A DNA stretch of 34,451 nt, taken from the NCBI GenBank assembly GCA_027596035.1, contig JADGJA010000168.1, forward strand, positions 1-34,451, written 5' to 3'. The notes under the pieces are model-generated. The model was not told where the DNA came from and searched no databases. It worked only from the letters and a program-made list of their open reading frames with translations. The position numbers and the translations under genes were made by a program. Numbering within the stretch: position 1 is the first letter of the stretch; each line of letters starts with the position of its first letter. Below, piece after piece: positions 1 through 12,489 of the stretch. This stretch comes from Thoreauomyces humboldtii. Taxonomy: Eukaryota; Chytridiomycota; Chytridiomycetes; Spizellomycetales; Powellomycetaceae.

Positions 1-1166
1 GACCGGGGTGGAGAAGGAGGTATGCGTGGGGTAGAGCGTATGAAAACTCTCCCTTCCCTCTTCATGCGTGTCCAAGCGGATCAAGCTTTGCTGGCTTGCG
101 GGTTTGGCAATCCTTTTTTGGATCCTGCGCCTTTGCCTGGCGCTCCGCTAGCCAGTGGTAGATCAGCATACTGTATGATGTTGAGTTCGCTCGCTGCGGG
201 ACCGGCATCACGGGATGCCACCAGATGTTCCAGGCGCTCGCGGCGGTTTCCGCCGACTTTTTTTTGGATTCTCCGATCTGCAATCTAGATGGTCATCTGA
301 CTTCCCAAACTTCCATAACAATTTAGAACGTTTTCACAACTTGTCTCCGGTCTTTTTCCCAGAGACAAAAGTCTGTCGAGAAGTTTTCCTTGCGGGGGCG
401 GACCGTGCGGCATGCATGGCGTGCGACGCTGCTGCGAACGTGTACAGTACAGTACATTGAACACGTCCGGTTATACAAGGAGGAAGAAAGGAAGGACGAG
501 GAAGAGGAGAAAAGCCATGCATCTCGGCAAGCCTGCCGGGACCATGCCGGAGTTCATGCAGGCCCGGTACCGTTGCTTCGCTTTTTTTTGCCGCATGACA
601 CCGCAATCAAGCTTCCCGCCAAGCAAGAAAGGAGGTGCAATCTTCCCCTTTCCTCTAGTGTCTGCGGTCAAGACCTTTTTTGCGGACGTTGCAGTCTCCC
701 AGCCTCCCAGCGTCCCAGCCTGCAGTACTGTTTGTGCATGTACATCCCGCGCCCGTGTTTTCCCGTTTTTGACACATGTTTTGACTTTTTGGGGGAGAAG
801 CGCTGTCCAAACCGTCTTCATTCCCCCCGCCCGCCTTTTTACCACCACCCACGGCCGCTTTTTTTTTGCCTTGTCTTTCTTGTGTCCCGTTTTAATGCTT
901 TCACAAGGACCGGTGCTCCGGCAATGACAGTTTTTTCCAAGTCTTGTGTTCTGGCGGAACCCACAGTTTCCGCTATGCTCGTGGGCTTCGTGCGAACAGG
1001 AAAAAGTCGGGGCTGGCGGCCCTCGAGCGTCGCATCGCAACCGGCAACGGTGAGAGCACGCCAGTCGAAATGTGAGCCCAGAACTTTTTAAGCTGCTATG
1101 GGACCTGCTCGTCCCCGTACAGCATCGCCCACCACCGCAGTCCCAGGAGCTCCAGTCCATACCAAG
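1..1166. other. Gene-free region, likely promoter/5' UTR of the oxidase gene
   Basis: I see no convincing gene here. The open frames present have low-complexity or composition-driven translations and no recognisable domain. The stretch has many pyrimidine runs and T-tracts (for example around 575-590, 831-870 and 925-935) typical of fungal promoter or 5' UTR DNA. A TGTACAGTACAGTACAT element lies at 441-457 and a related CAGTACTG at about 723-730; the same core recurs in other intergenic regions of the window. Confidence 0.6.
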
Positions 1167-3017
1167 ATGAAGGCCTCCATTATCTCTGTTCCTTTCCTCC
1201 TCGGAGCCGCCTTCGCGAACCCTGTCAATCTTCAGACCCGCGCGTCCGCTTCGCTCGGATCCTGGAGTGGTGTCCTTCCCCTTCCCCTATCGCCCATCTC
1301 TGGCGCTTTCCTCCCTACGGGCGAGCTTCTCTTCTGGAGCGGCGTTTCCCCTGGCGGCTGGGTGAACACGGTCGCTGCTGACAACACGGACTATGTGATC
1401 ACGTCTGTGAAGACGCTGGCAGCGAGCGGCGCCATCACTCTGCTAAACACCAAGAACCCGGAGATGTTCTGTCCCGGCATCGCGAACATGTACGATGGCA
1501 GCATCATGGTGAACGGCGGTTCCGGCCCCGAGGCAGCCATCATTTTCAACATCGCGACGAAAACCTTCGGTCTGACAGCTCCCATGAAGGTGCGTGGCAT
1601 CTTGATCGCTATCTGAAATCAGACACCTCGACTCATGCTTTTTTATTCCGGATATCGCAGATCGGACGTGGTTACAACGCGGACGTCATGACCACCGGCA
1701 AGAAGATCTTTACAGTCGGCGGGTCCTTCGAGCGCGCCTCAGCTGGCACGAACGGGAAAGATGGCGAGGTCTTCACACCTGGTACTACACCTGGATGGAC
1801 AGTCAGCAACAAGGGTCTTGGCGACATCGTCGGAGGGATCATCAATAAAAGCAAATCGCCAGACCCACAGGGAATTTACCGTTCGGACAATCACGCCTGG
1901 TTGTTTCCCTACAAGTCGGCTGCCGGCGATGACATGATCTTGCATGCGGGACCCACCAACACCATCTGGAACATCAACACTTCCAAAGGCACAACTGTCT
2001 CGGCTGGAACTCGTGGTGATGACCCGTACAGCATGAACGGCAACGCTGTCCAATACGCACCTGGATATGTTCTGAAGGTCGGGGGTGCCACCGCTTATGG
2101 CGACCTTCCAGACAACACTCCTGCAAGGTAGCTGGAGACTTGCTTCGTTACAAGTAGTCCTGACGTACGACTAATATTCAATTTTTCTTTAGCGTCGGCC
2201 TTGCGACCTCCAAAGCAGCATACCTCATGAACCTGCGCGCGTTGCCAACTGGAGGGGCCCAAACTACTTCCAAGATCGCCTCCATGCAATACCCTCGGGC
2301 ATTCTGCTCCTCTATTGTGATGCCAGGCGGAAAAGTCTTCATTGTTGGAGGCCAGACAAACTTGCATTTGTTCCTGGACGAGAACGGCGTCCTTACTCCC
2401 GAAATCTTCGACCCATCTGCCAAGACTTTCACTGCTGTCTCGCCGATGAAGACAGCTCGGAACTATCACAGGTGCGACATGCATTCACCTTTATTGCTCG
2501 CGCATAGGAGTTACTCATGATTCCTGTCGTCCCTTCCTTCAGTGTCGCCTTGCTCACTGCGGACGGAACCATCGTCGTTGCTGGTGGCGGCGCAACTCCC
2601 AGCTCCTGCACCAAGCCCGGCACGTCACCTTGCGTATCCGACATCCACTTCAACGCCGAGATCTTTACCCCACCTTACCTCCTCACCGGCGCCGCGCGAC
2701 CCGTCATCGTCTCCGTCTCCGGCACCGCGACCGCTTTCGGAAAGTACCTTCACTTCGACAGCTCCCTGACGGTCTCCTCGTCCGGCTGCGGCACCGGCTG
2801 CAGCTACGAACTCATTCGTCTCGCCTCCGCAACGCATTCCGTCATGAACGACCAGCTGAGGATCCCCATGGCTGTCCAGAGGACGAACGGCAAAGACGTC
2901 ATCGCCATCCTGACCGGAGACCGCCCGTTCGTCATGCCTGGCTACTACTTCCTCTTCGCCATCTCTCCCGCCGGCGTTCCCTCTGTCGCCTCGTATGTGC
3001 AGGTTGATCGTAGCTAA
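1167..3017 (+). CDS. Secreted copper-radical oxidase, galactose oxidase family (AA5_2-like)
   Basis: Predicted 547-residue secreted enzyme that oxidises a primary alcohol to an aldehyde and makes hydrogen peroxide. Exons are 1167-1589, 1661-2127, 2193-2471 and 2543-3017; all junctions are GT-AG and keep frame. Residues 1-17 (MKASIISVPFLLGAAFA) form a signal peptide, which is why I prefer this start over an in-frame ATG at 1098. Galactose oxidase ligand motifs are present: Cys102 in MFCPGI and Tyr146 in GRGYN (the Cys-Tyr cofactor pair), Tyr388 and His389 in RNYHS, His488 in ATHSV. The C-terminal Ig-like domain ends with AGVPSVAS, as in true galactose oxidases. There is no N-terminal CBM32 domain. 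The position of galactose oxidase Trp290 is Phe164 (VGGSF), while the Arg330 equivalent is kept (Arg215 in YRSDNHAW). The substrate may therefore be a simple or aryl alcohol rather than galactose; that is inference. Confidence 0.9.
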
Positions 3018-3179
3018 TTCCCCTACTCCCACTCCCCTTTGAGGACCTTGCCTTCCACTAGTTTCCCTTAGTCTACAGTTTTAGAACATACCCTATACAG
3101 CCTTATACATCTTACCAATAAGAAATTTCATTTGCATTTCCTTCCTGGTAACTATCTATGTTCACTTGAATACTCTCTT

Positions 3180-4744
3180 TTACGAGGGTACGGTGCCCTC
3201 CTCTCGCCCGACCAGCGAGTATAGCTTGATGACTTCCGCTCCGTGCTCCTTGTCGCCTTCTGGACCATCCTCCCTAGGCGTTTCTAATATCAGAGGCATA
3301 TCGTTGAGCCGTGAATCGTTCATTATCAGACGGAAGGCTTCCCATCCGATGTGACCCTTTCCCAAGAACTCATGTCGATCCTTTCTACATCCCAGCTCGC
3401 CCTTCGAGTCGTTCAGATGCATTCCCTTGAGGTAACGAAACCCGACGATGTCGGAAAACCGCTGCATGGTATCGTCGTATGCTTTTTTCGTGCGGATGTC
3501 GTAGCCTGAAGGGAGAATCAGAATGGTCGATCAGATATGTTAAGCGAGCGGACCCAGCAGGGAAACCAGCATGATGTTTCCTTACCAGCAGCGAAGGCGT
3601 GGCATGTGTCCAGACAGACGCCAACGCGATCCTTGTTTGTCACGCCTGCTATTATGTCGCGTAGATCTTCGAAGGTGCTGCCGAGGACCGTCCCTTGTCC
3701 TGCCATGTTCTCGACCACCACGGTAATGAACTTTGTTAGAGAGTGAGCTCTGTTAATGGCATCAGCGACCCGCGCTATGGCTTCATCTCGTGGTTCCTTC
3801 AAAGCTGCCCCAGGACTGCAAAACTTTATCAGTTCTGCATTTTAGGGTTCTTCAACACTTTGACACGTACTGGAAGTTGTATTTCGTGATCCCCAGGCTT
3901 TCGCACCGGAGCAGCTCGTCCACCAGACCCTCGACTGCTTGCTGACTTTTTACAGGATCCACGTTCGCCACGTTTATCAGGTAGGAGCCGTGGGGCAGCA
4001 TGTGTTTGGTTGGATCCATCTTGGTCGCGGAGCAGGCGGTGGCAAACCTGGCGATATCCCCGAGGTCCACTTCCTTTGATTTCGCACAAAGAAGGCCGCC
4101 GCTGTGCCTCTGCAAACGATGGAAATCTCTCTCTCGTCAGACGTCCATGACACCATCGGAGAATGAGCTCAAAACCTGCGCGAAGTCATTTCATACCCGA
4201 TGTTGAGCGTGTTCTCAAGCACGAATTGACAGCCGCCCGCAGCCGAAACATGTCCTCCTACAAACTTCGAGGATGCCGCAGCTCGTGCCCAAAGCCGAGA
4301 CGTATCCTGATCCGGAGGCGTCCATCGCGATGCTTTGGCCGCTTTCGCCTTTGCAGCCTTCAGAGCCTTCACGGCCGCGAGATCGGGTTTCGCATCCCCA
4401 TCCGCATCCTTGTCGTCAACGGCAGCACCGCAACATCCGTTGCTTTCCTTCGTCTTCTCCTCCTTCTTCTCCACCTTCAACGAGGTCGTCGCTTCGTCCG
4501 CATCCTCGATGGTGACAACCTTTTCTTCCTCGACTTTGACGACCTTCTTCTTGACGGTTCTTCCAGATTTCTCGGTCTCGACGGCGAGCGTGGTCCTTTT
4601 CGATTCTGTGGTGCGTGTGCGTTTGGTGGCTCTGGATGACGTTGGTGAAGCAGAAGGCTCTGCTGCTGCTGCCTGGCTGACGGTCCTCGTGAGTCGAGTC
4701 GATCGACGGACCGTGAGTCCCTCCTTGGATGCCTCTGCGACCAT
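3180..4744 (-). CDS. APN1: AP endonuclease IV (Apn1/Nfo family), frame apparently broken in exon 2
   Basis: Base-excision-repair enzyme that nicks DNA 5' of abasic sites and uses three metal ions. Exons on the minus strand are 4744-4197, 4109-3871, 3815-3586 and 3505-3180. All nine metal-site motifs of the family can be seen: GGHVSAAGG near the start of the domain, LPHGSYL, YNFHPG (across the second intron), [38 protein letters not shown] and LILETP. An N-terminal extension of about 160 residues, rich in Lys, Glu and Arg, precedes the domain and probably carries nuclear targeting. In exon 2 the conserved block [11 protein letters not shown] (to about 4055) and the following [19 protein letters not shown] block lie in different frames. 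About six residues usually found between them are missing, so the frame breaks near 4045-4056. This could be a small deletion, a pseudogene lesion or a sequence error. It is head-to-head with DRC12. Confidence 0.85.
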
Positions 4745-5033
4745 TCGATGGCGACAGGTGGAGAGAAGGCGAGTGACGGTAAGAATGGCTGTTGCCTAAG
4801 GAAAGGAAGTAACAGAGCGGGTCGGGACGTGAGGATGAGGTGTATAGTACGAGCGTAGAAAGTTTCGTCCTCACAGAAAAGGTGTTCAGCTACTTCAGCG
4901 TCCGGTCGTTCGGATAGCAAGATCCCACCTTCTTGATGACTAATCACATTCTGGCTGCTTCTCATCTCGCTCTGTTCTCGCGAGTCGTCGCTCTGTCGGC
5001 AAAGCCTGACAACCAAAGATCCAGAAGACAACC
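4745..5033. promoter_or_regulatory. Shared divergent promoter region of APN1 and DRC12
   Basis: The 289 bases separate two divergent start codons and contain no gene of their own. They must hold the 5' UTRs and promoters of both genes. I recognise no specific binding site. Confidence 0.5.
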
Positions 5034-5986
5034 ATGCCTCCAAAAAAGAAGCCAGGGTCCGCTGGTGCAAAGAAGAAGGGAAAGAGCAAGGAGCCAGGTT
5101 GGTTTCGTCTCGTCCTGCTTTCAATGCGTTTGGATCTCAAGCAGCTAACCTTGGAATCCTTTCTCGAGCAGTATCCCTCGAGTCTCTCGAAACGGCAGAG
5201 AAGCTCGTCAAAGCCAGCGGAGAACTCGATACGCTTTCGCGCGAGCTCGGTAAACGCTTTATCGCCGAAACCATGGGGTTTCCCGCTGGGTTTCGTCAGC
5301 GGGGTTCCCCGTCCGCTAACGAACGCTTCCCAACGTCATTCTCCAGGCCATCAATCCTCTCTTCATGCACGGACGCGACAGGCCATGGAGGATCAGAAGG
5401 CTCGGATCGTCGAGCTGGAGGAACAGCTGGAACGAAAGGCAAAGGACCGACTGGACCTGACGTCCGACATGGGTCGACAGTACAAGTCGATGCAAGCCGA
5501 GATGGCAGTCAAGATCGTGTCACTGGAGAACCAGGTGGCCGAGCTGACGTCGAAGCTGGGTGAGCATCTTTAGTTCTCTCCTCCTTTTCATGGGAAAATA
5601 CCACTCCTGATTCTGACTCGCCGCCACAAAAAAAACAGCTGCAACGCAGAACGCCCTTCTCGACGCCGCACGCGAGCGAGATCATATCGTCGCTGAAAAG
5701 GACACGGCCTTGGAGGATCAGCAGGTCAAGATGTCGTACATGTCCGCAGAGTTCGAGTCTATGCTCAACGTACGATTTCCCCCAACCTCTCTCGTCAGAG
5801 TTCCTTCCCAGAGTTCTTAAATGTTCTTCTTGGTGCAACTAGGAGACGCTGGCCAAGATGGCAAAGAAGCTCGAGAACGTCAGCCAGAGGTGGAAGGAGA
5901 GCGACAACATCCATCTGTCGGATGTGAACCAAAGGCGGTTGGCAGATTTCCACCTGACGAGGTTGACGTTGGGAAAGACCGAGTGA
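5034..5986 (+). CDS. DRC12: Dynein regulatory complex subunit 12 (CCDC153-like coiled coil)
   Basis: Predicted 209-residue coiled-coil protein of the nexin-dynein regulatory complex on axonemal microtubules. Exons are 5034-5097, 5172-5249, 5347-5559, 5639-5769 and 5843-5986, all GT-AG and phase-consistent. The N-terminus is a short basic stretch (MPPKKKPGSAGAKKKGK), as in metazoan CCDC153. The rest is heptad-rich. The segment SDMGRQYKSMQAEM and the late segment EFESMLNETLAKMAKKLE followed by a QRWKESDN motif match the two most conserved blocks of the family. Length agrees with the family (about 210 residues). A generic coiled-coil protein is the alternative, but the ordered pair of motifs, the basic start and the size favour DRC12. 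If right, the organism builds a motile flagellum. Confidence 0.75.
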
Positions 5987-6298
5987 AGGGGAGTCAAGGA
6001 CGAGTCCAGCGCGCCATACACAAGGTCGCGAACTGCTGTGAATATATACATATATACTTTCTGTCGCTTGGAAGTATGGTCCCAACGCGGTCTTCGGAAA
6101 GCCTTCTTCCATTGACCGATGCCGGGGCGAGGGGAGTGCACGCTCGTGAGCAAAAAATCGCGTAAAGGAAACTTAGAATTAAATCATCAATCGAAGCGGA
6201 AGATGCGGGAGAAGGGAAGAGTTGATCGGAGAGAAGAAAAAGGAGGGGCAGTGGGGTCGTGGAGCGGGTGGCAAATTGGTACGTGGTCGATGGCAAGC
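5987..6298. other. Convergent 3' region between DRC12 and ARF1
   Basis: About 310 bases between two convergent stop codons. It holds both 3' UTRs, with an AT-rich patch at about 6040-6060 (TATATACATATATAC). I see no gene or RNA structure. Confidence 0.5.
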
Positions 6299-7947
<1,649 letters not shown>

Positions 7948-10900
7948 ATGTCACCGCAACCTTTCCGATCACTGCTGCTCATCTCGGCTTTTGTCGTAGT
8001 GAGCTGTCTCCGACGTCAACACAATGCCACCACTCCGCTTTCCCTCTCCGCCAGTGCAACGCCGCAGCAGGAACTTTCGAACTTCCCGTCGTTCCCATCC
8101 GTAACTGGATCTTCGGGCTATTGCTCGAACCTTGTGACCATCAATGGAGTCTCGGAAGGCTATATCGTTTCAAATTACGGAGGCCAAGTCAACTACATCG
8201 ACAATAGCGAGTGTCAATGGATCATTGATGCACCTGAAGGATCCGTAGTGGAGGTTATACAGTCTGGTTCTGGAGAGCAATCCGTGCAGGGATGCTTACT
8301 ATTCTGCTTCTGCAGCTATCATTCCTCTACTTCCACACGGAATGCGGATGGGACTGGCTCACGATCTATGATGGATCTTATGACGCCAGTGTGGACATGA
8401 CAGCGCCCGCACAGATCGCTACGCTGTGCGGCAACCGGAACGACACTGCAGACGTCGTCGTGTCCAGTGGGTCCAGCATGACTCTGATATTCACATCCGA
8501 CTCTGCAGTCAATTCCGTCGGATTCAAAGGACTCTTCAAAGTGATAGGTGCGCCGAAGCCCTCATGTTGGTGAATCCAGCAAGGAACTGACGACTTCGAA
8601 GCGACGCAGGTCCTACCTCCGTATGCAGCACGAACGCGGACTGTAACGGCTTCACCTGCATTGGTGGTGCGTGTCAGTGTGGGTCATATCATCGCGGCTC
8701 GTTCTGTCAGTTCGGTAAGCGGAGCCTCGAGTGATCGGGAGTTTGCGTCAAGACTAAAGAGCTGCACTTCGATAGGTACCACCGGTTATGCATCCTTCAC
8801 ACCACGCATGCTTCATTCGAATATCTTCGATCCAGATACTGAAGTATGAGTCTGGTTAGCTTGGCTTACCAAACTTTCATACTGATCTTGGAATCCAGAC
8901 TATGTATATCATCGGCGGTCGGAATGCTGCATTGGCACCGCTTGATGATATGCTCGCGTACCGCTACAGTGAGATGCTTCCGCTATCTGATAGCATGCAT
9001 GGAGTATGGGGCCCCGCTGAACTCTCACTTTTACAGCGACGCAGTCATGGACGAAGTCGAAGCTAGACCAAGGCGGTACAGGCCCGGGCCCACGGATTGC
9101 TCATTCGACGTGGTGGTTCGATGGCTCGCTCATACTCTACGGAGGAATATCTTCGGGTCAGCCTATGACCGATGTGTGGGCGTACTCATCAGGTGAATCA
9201 CAAAGTTATCATTCAGGGACCTTTCAGGCCGATCCGTTGCTGAGCTGTTGACTCTCATCAGGAAGGTGGGTGCAATACCAAGCTAGCGGTGATGGCATTC
9301 CTCCTGGAACCGCTGGCTACGCGGCGACGTTGGTCGAAGGCTCGCAAAAATTCGACATATATGTGGTCGGTGGAATCGATCTATCCGACGAGTTTTCGAG
9401 GAGCTTGTTCAGATACTCCTCAGGTGAGCGCCGTGAAGCGATTCTGCTGACTCATACCTTCTCCAGGTCGCTTTGGACTGACCTGATTGACCTGTTCAGA
9501 TTTGCAAACGTGGAAGGAGCTAAGCCCAATTCCCATCCGGATGACAGGCGCGAACCTAGTTTACCATCCAACTACTCGCATGCTCTACCTCCTCGGTGGG
9601 CTACGATACACCGATATGGACATGACCGGTGGGCTCCCCAGCTACAAGTATTCAATTGAAGCAGACATGTGGTACCTTGGTCCACTGCAGGATCCCCCAC
9701 TTGCCACGTACGCCACTGCCGACTACATCGGAAGCGACGCGTTGGCGATTCATGGAGGCATCCGGCCGCTGCTGAAGCCGGACATGATCGACGATACCTG
9801 TTTTCTGTCCCAAACTACCGTTTTGGATCTTGCTTGCGATACATTCGGGTTCGTCAACACGGTAGCTGACCCGTTCGCTCGTCGGAAAGGTCACGGGATG
9901 TTTCAGACGTCAACTGGTCTCGTGGTGACCGGGGGAAACAACGGATATCTTTTGAACGACAACGCTACAATCCCGATCTCTGTCCTTTCTGCAACACTTC
10001 CACCTCAACCCCTCCGTGACTCATGTGCAGCGAACAACTGGTGCGCTTCGTTTTACGATTGCAGTGACTGCCTCGCTAGGGTTTACTGTGGGTGGTGCGA
10101 AGATAGCTGCCTTTACACGGGAAACACCATGACAAATGGCCCTCGAACGGTGCCAAACTGCCCGGGAACGACGACCAAAATGAACACCATGTCGTCAGAA
10201 TGTCCGATACGTACGTACTGACGCGGCTATTTTCATGGCAAATGAAGTTGACCATGGTTTTCCCTTTCCAGGGTTAGACTCTTTGGAAACGGATGGACCG
10301 ATCGTGAGTGGCTCTGTCGAGATAGGCCAGTCCGACTGTTACAAACTTTTCATCGACGAGCCAGATCGAGGTGAGGACCATTGTCATGGATCGTTTACTT
10401 GGATTTGCCTGACATTTGCTATTTTGGTTAGATATCCACTTCCTTGCAGCCGCAGTAGATTCCAGCATCACTCTCAATCTCACCCTTACCTCCGTTCACC
10501 CGCACGTCAGTACTACATCCGGCGAGATCACGATATCCGTGTATGATCAAACGCATATGTCAGCGACGTACGTCGTTTGCGTTACGTACCCGGCTGTTCC
10601 TCTACCGCTCCACAACAAGCGCTCCCCATCCTCGACGACGAACACTGCTCAAAGTGCGCCCTACCAGATCCGCATCCAGACCACCGCAGGCTACGGCAAT
10701 ACGGGTGACGGCGGCGATGGCAGCCCTTCAACAGGGATGACGATCGACGCTCAGGACATTGCCACGTTCATCGTGGTCTTCATAGCCAGCATACTGGCAA
10801 GTCTGGTGGCGACGTACATTGCGAGACGTTTGAGGGATAGGATATATCTTGTTCGTTTGATGCGGGCGGGGCAGGTGATGGTGCTGCCGAAAGAGCCGCC

Positions 10901-11525
10901 CACGTTGTTTGAGGTTTTGTTGGACTTGGACGGAAGTGCCACGAAATCGCACAAGGGAAGTGCGGCAAAGGGAAAGAGTGAGATCGGCGGAGGGAGGAGG
11001 TTGGAGAACATCATTCGGACAGCAGAAGCACATGATCTCATGATGGACGATTCCTCCGAGGATATCGGCGAGATAGTACTGGGACGGTCCGAGATATTTC
11101 ACGAGGGACCTGGGCGGAATCATTCTCCAAGGCTGTCCAGTGTAAGTTCCCCTCCTGTCATTGTGCTCACATATAGACAGGCGCTCCGTCCTCATGCTGT
11201 TTGTATTTTCTAGCCTCTCGCCATCCATACCCTTCCGGTCCAGCCAAGCGACCCTTCTTCCGGTCCTTCCACTCCTGCCGTCGCTATCTCCTACATGATC
11301 TTGTTCCCAGGCACTGCACCGCCCCTGTCACGAATGCAGATTGGCACGGCGGTGTACCGAGACAACACCACGGCGTCAGCGCTCAATCGTGCGGCGGAGA
11401 GAAGCGAGTTCGAGTCGTCGGCAAAGAGCGGAAGTGGACGATCTTGGACTCCCGGATTTGTCCGATTCGCGTGGCAATATTTGGTGGACATTTGGAGGGT
11501 CGAGAGACTCTTGGGCCATGGATGA
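7948..11525 (+). CDS. Attractin-like single-pass receptor: CUB, EGF, kelch repeats, PSI, TM
   Basis: Predicted 976-residue type I membrane protein. Exons: 7948-8253, 8316-8547, 8610-8714, 8776-8843, 8899-8968, 9037-9192, 9262-9423, 9500-10210, 10272-10370, 10432-11141 and 11214-11525; all GT-AG, phases consistent. Domains in order: signal peptide (1 to about 20), CUB domain (about 58-180; ECQWIIDAPEGS, ECGWDWLTIYDG, GFKGLF), one EGF-like module (VCSTNADCNGFTC to GSFCQF), kelch repeats (about 215-530; MYIIGGRN, LILYGGISSG, YVVGGID, LYLLGG), a cysteine-rich PSI domain (about 540-585; YCGWCEDSC), a beta-rich stalk, and a transmembrane helix (about 748-770; TFIVVFIASILASLVATYI). The cytoplasmic tail has a basic juxtamembrane stretch and a PLAIHTLPV segment that resembles the PLAIEP motif of attractin tails. 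Attractins and MEGF8 share this order, so I do not assign one orthologue. Ligand and function in a fungus are unknown. Confidence 0.85.
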
Positions 11526-12000
11526 ACGAGATTGCTGTTTCTTTATCTTATCAGTCTGATGCTTTTTTGAATATGCTACATAAGTTGTCAATCTTTCTTC
11601 AAGGTTGTTGCTGAAGGCAACGAAGGGCTCATGGAGCAGTCTATTATCATACCTCGACAAATCTCATCCAGTGCAAATCCATGATTCGCCTGGAAATTAC
11701 CACTTACTATGCCGTAACAAGCACTAGGAAAGTAGGGAAGCATTGCTGGCGTCGCAGGAAGAACGTCCTTATTAGGTCTGGGCTAAACGGCGGTGCCGTT
11801 CGACAGGTGGCTATACCTTCCCCCAGACGGATCTGATGAGTTGGAACTGAAAAATTTGTGGAAACTCGCAACGAAAGCCGGCAACGAGTGATAGTGATGG
11901 CCGGGCGCATAGCCTCACGACAAAGTGTACCCAGCAGCAACACAAATATATATTCGCAGGTACGATTTTGCAGGGTACAGGGAGAAAACGAAAGGGTAGG
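11526..12000. other. Convergent intergenic region
   Basis: Holds the 3' UTRs of the attractin-like gene and of the small proline-rich membrane protein gene, whose stop codons face each other. I see no gene, RNA or repeat. Confidence 0.5.
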
Positions 12001-12489
12001 TTATCCGTGGTGAGGAACACCCCCATGACTAACAGGAGCAGGATGGCTAACAGGAGCAGGAGGGTTGTCCCACGGGGAGGGAGGAGGCGCGCCGGTTGGC
12101 GGTGGGTATACGTGATGATGGGGGGCGGGTTGCGGCGTGTTTACGTCTGAGAAGATGTAAGACGATGGTGTATTTTTGCCGTCTACAGGCTCTGCTGGTG
12201 GGTATGGTGCGTAGGTATTCTGCTGAGTGTACGCAGGGAGTGGGGCCGCCGGTCCTCCGCCAGGCTGTATGTACGCAGGGTACGGTGCAGCAATGAGTGT
12301 GACGGGATTCATGTTTCGCCGAGCGCGGAGCGCGCATCCGCCGATGGAACAGCAGAACACAAACACGATTATAATAATCCAGATGACCAGGTGGGCTGCC
12401 CAAAAGGAGGTACCGGTAGTGTCGTAGCAGTTGCCATAGCTGTCATAGCTCGAACAGTAGTATCTAGCAGCGAGGTCGACGGGGGCCAT
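12001..12489 (-). CDS. Small single-pass membrane protein with proline-rich tail, Rcr-like
   Basis: Intronless gene for 162 residues. Layout: short extracytoplasmic N-terminus with Cys/Tyr-rich YYCSSYDSYGNCYD (about residues 10-23), one transmembrane helix (about 30-52; AAHLVIWIIIIVFVFCCSI), an ALRARR stop-transfer sequence, then about 105 residues rich in Pro, Tyr, Ala and His (APYPAY, YAPYPP, VYPPPTGAPPP). No cleaved signal peptide is evident. The layout resembles fungal RCR proteins (Resistance to Congo Red, involved in cell-wall chitin and endosome-vacuole sorting) and also animal WBP1/VOPP1/shisa-type adaptors. These families are defined more by layout than by sequence, so the assignment is tentative. 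I see no exact PPxY motif. Confidence 0.6.
   Translation of the reverse strand: MAPVDLAARYYCSSYDSYGNCYDTTGTSFWAAHLVIWIIIIVFVFCCSIGGCALRARRNMNPVTLIAAPYPAYIQPGGGPAAPLPAYTQQNTYAPYPPAEPVDGKNTPSSYIFSDVNTPQPAPHHHVYPPPTGAPPPSPWDNPPAPVSHPAPVSHGGVPHHG

Noticed and set aside
390..1091. Open frame of over 230 codons in the left intergenic region
   Set aside because: Its translation is low-complexity and driven by pyrimidine runs, it overlaps an equally long frame on the other strand, and no domain or splice support is visible.
1098..1166. Upstream in-frame ATG that would extend the oxidase by 23 residues
   Set aside because: The extension is Pro/Ala-rich and would bury the signal peptide that starts at the Met encoded at 1167.
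4024..4068. A 23-base GT...AG segment in APN1 exon 2 that would formally restore the frame if spliced
   Set aside because: Far too short for a fungal intron, and its removal would delete conserved residues (the Trp of the QRKW motif and the DIA residues).
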